DNA of 8,989 nucleotides from Streptococcaceae bacterium (GTDB lineage: Bacteria > Bacillota > Bacilli > Lactobacillales > Streptococcaceae), in NCBI GenBank assembly GCA_031279745.1, contig JAITHN010000067.1, positions 1 to 8,989 on the forward strand, in the 5' to 3' direction. Of this stretch, positions 5,693-8,989 are shown in pieces. The notes under the pieces were generated by a model, which did not search any database, was not told the DNA's origin, and saw nothing but the letters and a program-made list of their open reading frames with translations. Position numbers and translations under genes: made by a program. Every line of letters starts with the position of its first letter. Positions within the stretch are counted from its first letter, which is position 1.

Positions 5693-7606
5693 CTATTCGT
5701 CAAGCTTCAAGCTCTCCGTTTCCCACGCTTCCATTTTTACGTTTAATTGTTCCTGAATCTCCTGTTCGCGCAAGTGGAGTTTTGTAATCTCATCCAAGTG
5801 GTTCCGCATGCTTGCTTCTTCTAGACCTTTGTTTACTTCTTGAAGCTCTTCTTCCAGTATAGCCATTTCATCTTCAAGTTTTTCAATGCTTCTTTTGATG
5901 GAGCGAATCTTTTTTTGATCTTCTTTTGATTGCTTATAACTATCAAAATTGCTGGAATTCGCTTTTTCGTCCTTTTTATTTTCGCCTTCCAACTCCTCAA
6001 TCAGACGTTCTTCTTCTTTTTTCTCTAGATAATAATCATAGTCTCCAAGATAGGTTTTCCCACCTTCTTCTGAGAGTTCAACGACCTTCGTTGCAATGCG
6101 ATTGATGAAATATCGGTCATGACTTACGAAGAGTAGCGTGCCTTCGAAATCAATCAACGCGTTCTCTAAAACCTCTTTATTGTCAATATCCAAATGGTTG
6201 GTCGGTTCATCCAATATGAGGAAGTTGTCCGCCTCCATCGAAAGTTTTGCTAGGGCTACACGCGCTTTCTCCCCTCCAGAAAGGAGAGGAATTGTCTTTT
6301 CAACATCCCCTTTCGTAAAGAGAAATCCTCCTAGAAGAGTGCGGATTTCTTTTTCAGGAACGGTTGGATGCTCATCCCAAACCTCTTTTAATACTGTTTT
6401 TGTGCCTGATAAATTCGATTGCTCTTGATCGTAATACCCTATATCCACATTGGTTCCAAGCGTAGCCTTTCCTTTTAGAAATGGAATCTCTCCAACTATT
6501 GATTTCAGTAGTGTTGATTTACCTACTCCATTTGGTCCCACCAAGGCGATGGCTTCTTTTCTTCGAATATCCATCTGAATGTTTTCAGATAGCACATCAA
6601 CATAGCCGACATCTGCACCTTCAATGGTTAAGACGACATTGCCAGAAATTCGATTTGGATAGAAACCAAAATGTACGCTTTTTTCATCACCTTGCGGAGT
6701 TTCGAGCACTTCCATCTTTTCAAGTTGTTTTCGACGACTCTGCGCCCGTTTTGTTGTACTCTGTCTTGCCAAATTGCGATTTACGAAATCTTCTAGTTTT
6801 GCAATTTCCGTTTGCTGTTTTTCGAATTCTTTTAATTCGTTTTCATATTCCTTTGCTTTTAATTGCAAATACTTCGAGTAATTTCCTTGATATTTTTTCA
6901 ATCGTCTTCTCGAAAGTTCAAGCGTTGTTTTCGTCACCTTATCCAAGAAATAGCGGTCATGACTTACGATTAACAATCCGCCTTTATAGCCTTGCAAGTA
7001 CGTTTCAAGCCACGTGAGCGTTTCTATATCCAAATGATTTGTCGGTTCATCTAGAACTAAAACTTCTGGTTTTTCCAAGAGAAGCTTAGCCATTGCGAGT
7101 CTCGTTCGCTGCCCTCCTGATAGTTCGCTTATCTTCTTTCCATAGTAACTTTCATCAAAGCGAAACCCGTGCAATACACTCCTCGTCTCAGATTCAAAAC
7201 CATACCCATTTTGCTCTTTAAAATCATGTTGTAGCTGATCGTATTCTTTTAACACACTTTCTTGATTTTCAGAATCAATCCCAAGCACTAACTCTAGATC
7301 GCGCATTCTTTCTTCCATCTTCATGAGCGGTAAGAAAGATTTGATCATCTCCTTCCATACCGTTTCAGAGCTTTGCAATTGTGTGTTCTGTGCTAAATAC
7401 CCTAGCTTGATTCCACGTTTCATGCTAATTTTCCCAGCATCCGCTTCTTCAATTCCACAAAGAATTTTCAATAACGTACTCTTTCCTGCTCCATTTCTAC
7501 CAACCAACCCGATTCTTGAATCATCTTGAATTTCTATTTGAATATTTTCGAAAAGCACGTCGCTCCCAAAATATCTCGCTAAATCATTCCCATTTAATAA
7601 AATCAT
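5693..7606 (-). CDS. ydiF: ABC-F family ATPase, YdiF type
   Basis: This soluble protein has tandem ABC ATPase domains and no membrane segment. ABC-F proteins bind the ribosomal E site and modulate translation; some paralogues give antibiotic resistance. The 637 aa read in order. ATPase 1 has Walker A GRNGAGKST (36-44), signature LSGGQ (162-166), Walker B LVLDEPTNHLD (183-193) and switch SHD (215-217). The charged interdomain linker (about 222-310) includes NRNLARQSTTKRAQSRRKQL. ATPase 2 has Walker A GPNGVGKST (357-365), LSGGE (442-446), LILDEPTNHLD (463-473) and SHD (495-497). The C-terminus is a Lys/Glu-rich coiled coil (about 560-625). Both catalytic Glu residues (187 and 467) are present, so both sites look active. 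It resembles B. subtilis YdiF as I remember it, in the linker and C-terminal tail, more than resistance ABC-Fs. The RBS GAGGG (7611-7615) is 4 nt upstream. It is monocistronic. Confidence 0.93.
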   Translation of the reverse strand: MILLNGNDLARYFGSDVLFENIQIEIQDDSRIGLVGRNGAGKSTLLKILCGIEEADAGKISMKRGIKLGYLAQNTQLQSSETVWKEMIKSFLPLMKMEERMRDLELVLGIDSENQESVLKEYDQLQHDFKEQNGYGFESETRSVLHGFRFDESYYGKKISELSGGQRTRLAMAKLLLEKPEVLVLDEPTNHLDIETLTWLETYLQGYKGGLLIVSHDRYFLDKVTKTTLELSRRRLKKYQGNYSKYLQLKAKEYENELKEFEKQQTEIAKLEDFVNRNLARQSTTKRAQSRRKQLEKMEVLETPQGDEKSVHFGFYPNRISGNVVLTIEGADVGYVDVLSENIQMDIRRKEAIALVGPNGVGKSTLLKSIVGEIPFLKGKATLGTNVDIGYYDQEQSNLSGTKTVLKEVWDEHPTVPEKEIRTLLGGFLFTKGDVEKTIPLLSGGEKARVALAKLSMEADNFLILDEPTNHLDIDNKEVLENALIDFEGTLLFVSHDRYFINRIATKVVELSEEGGKTYLGDYDYYLEKKEEERLIEELEGENKKDEKANSSNFDSYKQSKEDQKKIRSIKRSIEKLEDEMAILEEELQEVNKGLEEASMRNHLDEITKLHLREQEIQEQLNVKMEAWETESLKLDE

Positions 7607-7648
7607 AAAACCCTCACTTATCTAACCGAACATTCGATTCCTAAAGAA

Positions 7649-7678
7649 ATTATAAGCTAAGTTTCAATTTTTTAGCAA
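7649..7678 (-). promoter_or_regulatory. Promoter of the ABC-F gene
   Basis: On the minus strand a perfect -10 TATAAT (7649-7654) is preceded after 18 bp by TTGCTA (7673-7678), which matches the -35 consensus at 4 of 6. The leader to the ATG would be about 35 nt, with no obvious attenuator or leader peptide. Confidence 0.65.
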
Positions 7679-7684
7679 ATACGA

Positions 7685-7708
7685 TATGATAAGGCAAATG
7701 AAAGGAGA
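7685..7708 (+). promoter_or_regulatory. Probable -10 box and RBS of the cysteine desulfurase gene
   Basis: TATGAT (7685-7690) matches the -10 consensus at 5 of 6. The best -35 at 17 bp spacing (TTTCAA) is poor. The RBS AAAGGAGA (7701-7708) is 3 nt before the ATG at 7712. The -35 region overlaps that of the divergent ABC-F promoter. Confidence 0.45.
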
Positions 7709-7711
7709 GCT

Positions 7712-8860
7712 ATGATTTACTTTGACAATAGCGCTACCACAGCCATTTATCCACAAGCATTGGATTCCTATATTAGAACTTCTCAGCGGATTATCGGAAA
7801 TCCATCAAGTCTCCATTATTTAGGCTCTCAGAGCTATCGTTTACTCTCTCAAGCCAGGTCACAAGTCGCAGATACTTTAGACGTATCACCAGAAGAAATT
7901 TTCTTCACCTCTGGAGGAACAGAAGGGGACAACTGGGTGATGAAAGGAACAGCCATTGAAAAACGTCAATTTGGGAAACACATTCTTCTTTCTCAAATAG
8001 AACACCCGGCTGTGTACGAAACAGCAAATCAGCTCTCTTCTCTTGGGTTTGAAGTGGAGTTCATTCCTGTGGATGCACGCGGATTTGTCATTTTAGAGGA
8101 TTTCAAGCGGCTCTTACGGAAAGACACCATTCTCGTTTCAGTTATGGCTGTTAACAATGAGATAGGAAGTATTCAGCCCATTCGTGAGATTGGCGAAATT
8201 TTAAAGGACTATCCAACCATCCATTTCCATGTTGATGCCGTTCAGGCAATTGGGAAAATTCCTTTTGTCGATTATATAACCGACCGAGTTGACTTTGCCG
8301 TCTTTTCAGGACATAAGTTTCATGCGCCTCGTGGTGTTGGATTCATCTATGCGAAAAAAGGAAGACGCATTGCACCCTTACTAACCGGTGGTGGCCAAGA
8401 AATGAACAAGCGATCTTCTACTGAAAATGTGCCCGCCATCGTTTCCATGGCAAAGGCACTACGCCTATATATGGAAAAAAATCAAGAAAAGGAAGCGTAT
8501 AAGAGTAGAATACGAGATTACCTCATTCAAGCGTTAAGTGGATATGGCGAAATACGGCTGTTCACTGAAGCAAATGAAAATTTTGCACCGCATATTTTGA
8601 CCTTTGGAATCAGAGGCGTGCGTGGTGAAGTCCTCGTTCATGCACTTGAAGAAAAAGAGATCATTACAAGCACAACAAGTGCATGTAGCAGCAAAAAGGT
8701 AGATTCATCTTCCACATTGTTTTCGATGGGCGTAAAGAAGGAAGTGGCTCAGACAGCCATCCGCCTCTCACTAGATGTGGAGAATACGATGGCAGAGGCA
8801 GAAGAATTTATGGTCGTCCTTAACCATTTATTGAAAAAATTTGAAAAGATTAATAGGTAG
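7712..8860 (+). CDS. Cysteine desulfurase (NifS/IscS family), sulfur donor to ThiI
   Basis: This PLP enzyme converts L-cysteine to alanine and loads the sulfur on its own cysteine as a persulfide. At 382 aa it has normal family length. Landmarks are the N-terminal MIYFDNSATTA, SGGTEGDN (67-74, cofactor phosphate), H98 in EHPAV (stacks on PLP), D175 and Q178 in HVDAVQ, and Schiff-base Lys202 in SGHKFHAPRGVG. The substrate-binding STENVPAIV follows, then the persulfide Cys325 in TSACSS on the flexible loop. All key residues are present. The stop is 4 bp before the thiI ATG. A desulfurase beside thiI is the arrangement called NifZ-ThiI in B. subtilis, where the pair makes 4-thiouridine at tRNA position 8. 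That role, rather than general Fe-S assembly, is inferred from context; some genera name this gene iscS. Confidence 0.95.
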   Translation: MIYFDNSATTAIYPQALDSYIRTSQRIIGNPSSLHYLGSQSYRLLSQARSQVADTLDVSPEEIFFTSGGTEGDNWVMKGTAIEKRQFGKHILLSQIEHPAVYETANQLSSLGFEVEFIPVDARGFVILEDFKRLLRKDTILVSVMAVNNEIGSIQPIREIGEILKDYPTIHFHVDAVQAIGKIPFVDYITDRVDFAVFSGHKFHAPRGVGFIYAKKGRRIAPLLTGGGQEMNKRSSTENVPAIVSMAKALRLYMEKNQEKEAYKSRIRDYLIQALSGYGEIRLFTEANENFAPHILTFGIRGVRGEVLVHALEEKEIITSTTSACSSKKVDSSSTLFSMGVKKEVAQTAIRLSLDVENTMAEAEEFMVVLNHLLKKFEKINR

Positions 8861-8864
8861 TGAA

Positions 8865-8989
8865 ATGAAATATACAGAAATTATGGTTCGTTATGGTGAA
8901 TTATCCACCAAAGGAAAAAATCGCAAAAAATTTATTCAGCAACTTGCAAAAAACAGCCGTCTTTCTCTCATGAATTTTCCAAAAATCAA
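8865..8989 (+). CDS. thiI: tRNA 4-thiouridine synthase ThiI, N-terminal fragment (cut by window edge)
   Basis: The first 41 codons are visible and remain open at the edge; full-length ThiI in Bacilli has about 400 residues. The start MKYTEIMVRYGELSTKGKNR is highly characteristic of the N-terminal ferredoxin-like domain of ThiI, followed by KKFIQQLAKN. The THUMP domain and the PP-loop ATPase lie outside the window. ThiI adenylates U8 of tRNA and inserts sulfur taken from a partner cysteine desulfurase. That partner is the gene immediately upstream, only 4 bp away, so the two are almost certainly cotranscribed and probably translationally coupled. The RBS is a modest AGGT within the end of the upstream gene. 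The identification rests on a short stretch and on context, both of which agree. Confidence 0.93.
   Translation, partial: MKYTEIMVRYGELSTKGKNRKKFIQQLAKNSRLSLMNFPKI

Noticed and set aside
6138..7017. Plus-strand frames of 96 and 178 aa opposite the ABC-F gene
   Set aside because: They are antisense shadows of a highly conserved gene, with low-complexity Leu/Phe/Ser-rich translations and no RBS.
5693..7606. Antibiotic-resistance ABC-F gene with leader-peptide attenuation
   Set aside because: The linker and C-terminal coiled coil look like housekeeping YdiF. The roughly 35-nt leader has no upstream ORF or alternative hairpins.
1..8989. A novel defence or mobile system, CRISPR, riboswitch or phage island
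   Set aside because: All sizeable genes belong to known families. There are no repeat arrays, integrases, transposases or long structured leaders, and every spacer is under 200 bp.

Overview
The window is ordinary chromosomal DNA from a low-GC Gram-positive bacterium of the class Bacilli. The evidence is AT-rich intergenic DNA, strong AGGAGG-type ribosome binding sites, sigma-A-like promoters, and gene families typical of Bacilli: a RicA/YmcA-like gene ahead of mutS, a YdiF-type ABC-F ATPase, YitT, and a cysteine desulfurase paired with thiI. The genus cannot be fixed. I see no rRNA, tRNA, CRISPR array, insertion sequence or prophage gene.

Left part (1-2472): the minus strand carries the N-terminal 454 codons of mutS, cut by the window edge. 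A short RicA/YmcA-like gene lies directly upstream and overlaps mutS by 17 bp, so the two look translationally coupled. A tetR-family regulator lies further upstream on the same strand. Its terminator hairpin overlaps the promoter I propose for ricA-mutS. tetR diverges from an M29 metallo-aminopeptidase gene (2473-3705). The shared intergenic region holds promoters for both and a perfect 14-bp palindrome over the tetR -10 box, a candidate operator.

Middle (3706-4666): the aminopeptidase converges on a small membrane-protein gene that is broken. It has a strong RBS and start at 4248 and a TMEM175/DUF1211 potassium-channel N-terminus, but one base is missing near 4195-4198. Restoring a C there gives back the family motif IIITIMALEL. 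The protein also ends early, and a perfect 17-bp hairpin covers its stop codon. Upstream on the same strand is a 61-aa 4-oxalocrotonate tautomerase homologue.

Right part (4667-8989): yitT (plus) and the ABC-F gene (minus) converge on a shared hairpin. The ABC-F gene diverges from a cysteine desulfurase gene followed after 4 bp by the start of thiI. These last two are the sulfur-donor and sulfurtransferase pair for tRNA 4-thiouridine synthesis and probably form one operon.

I do not see a new multi-gene system. The most informative anomaly is the single-base lesion in the TMEM175-like gene. The terminator/promoter overlap at ricA and the tetR operator candidate are smaller points.
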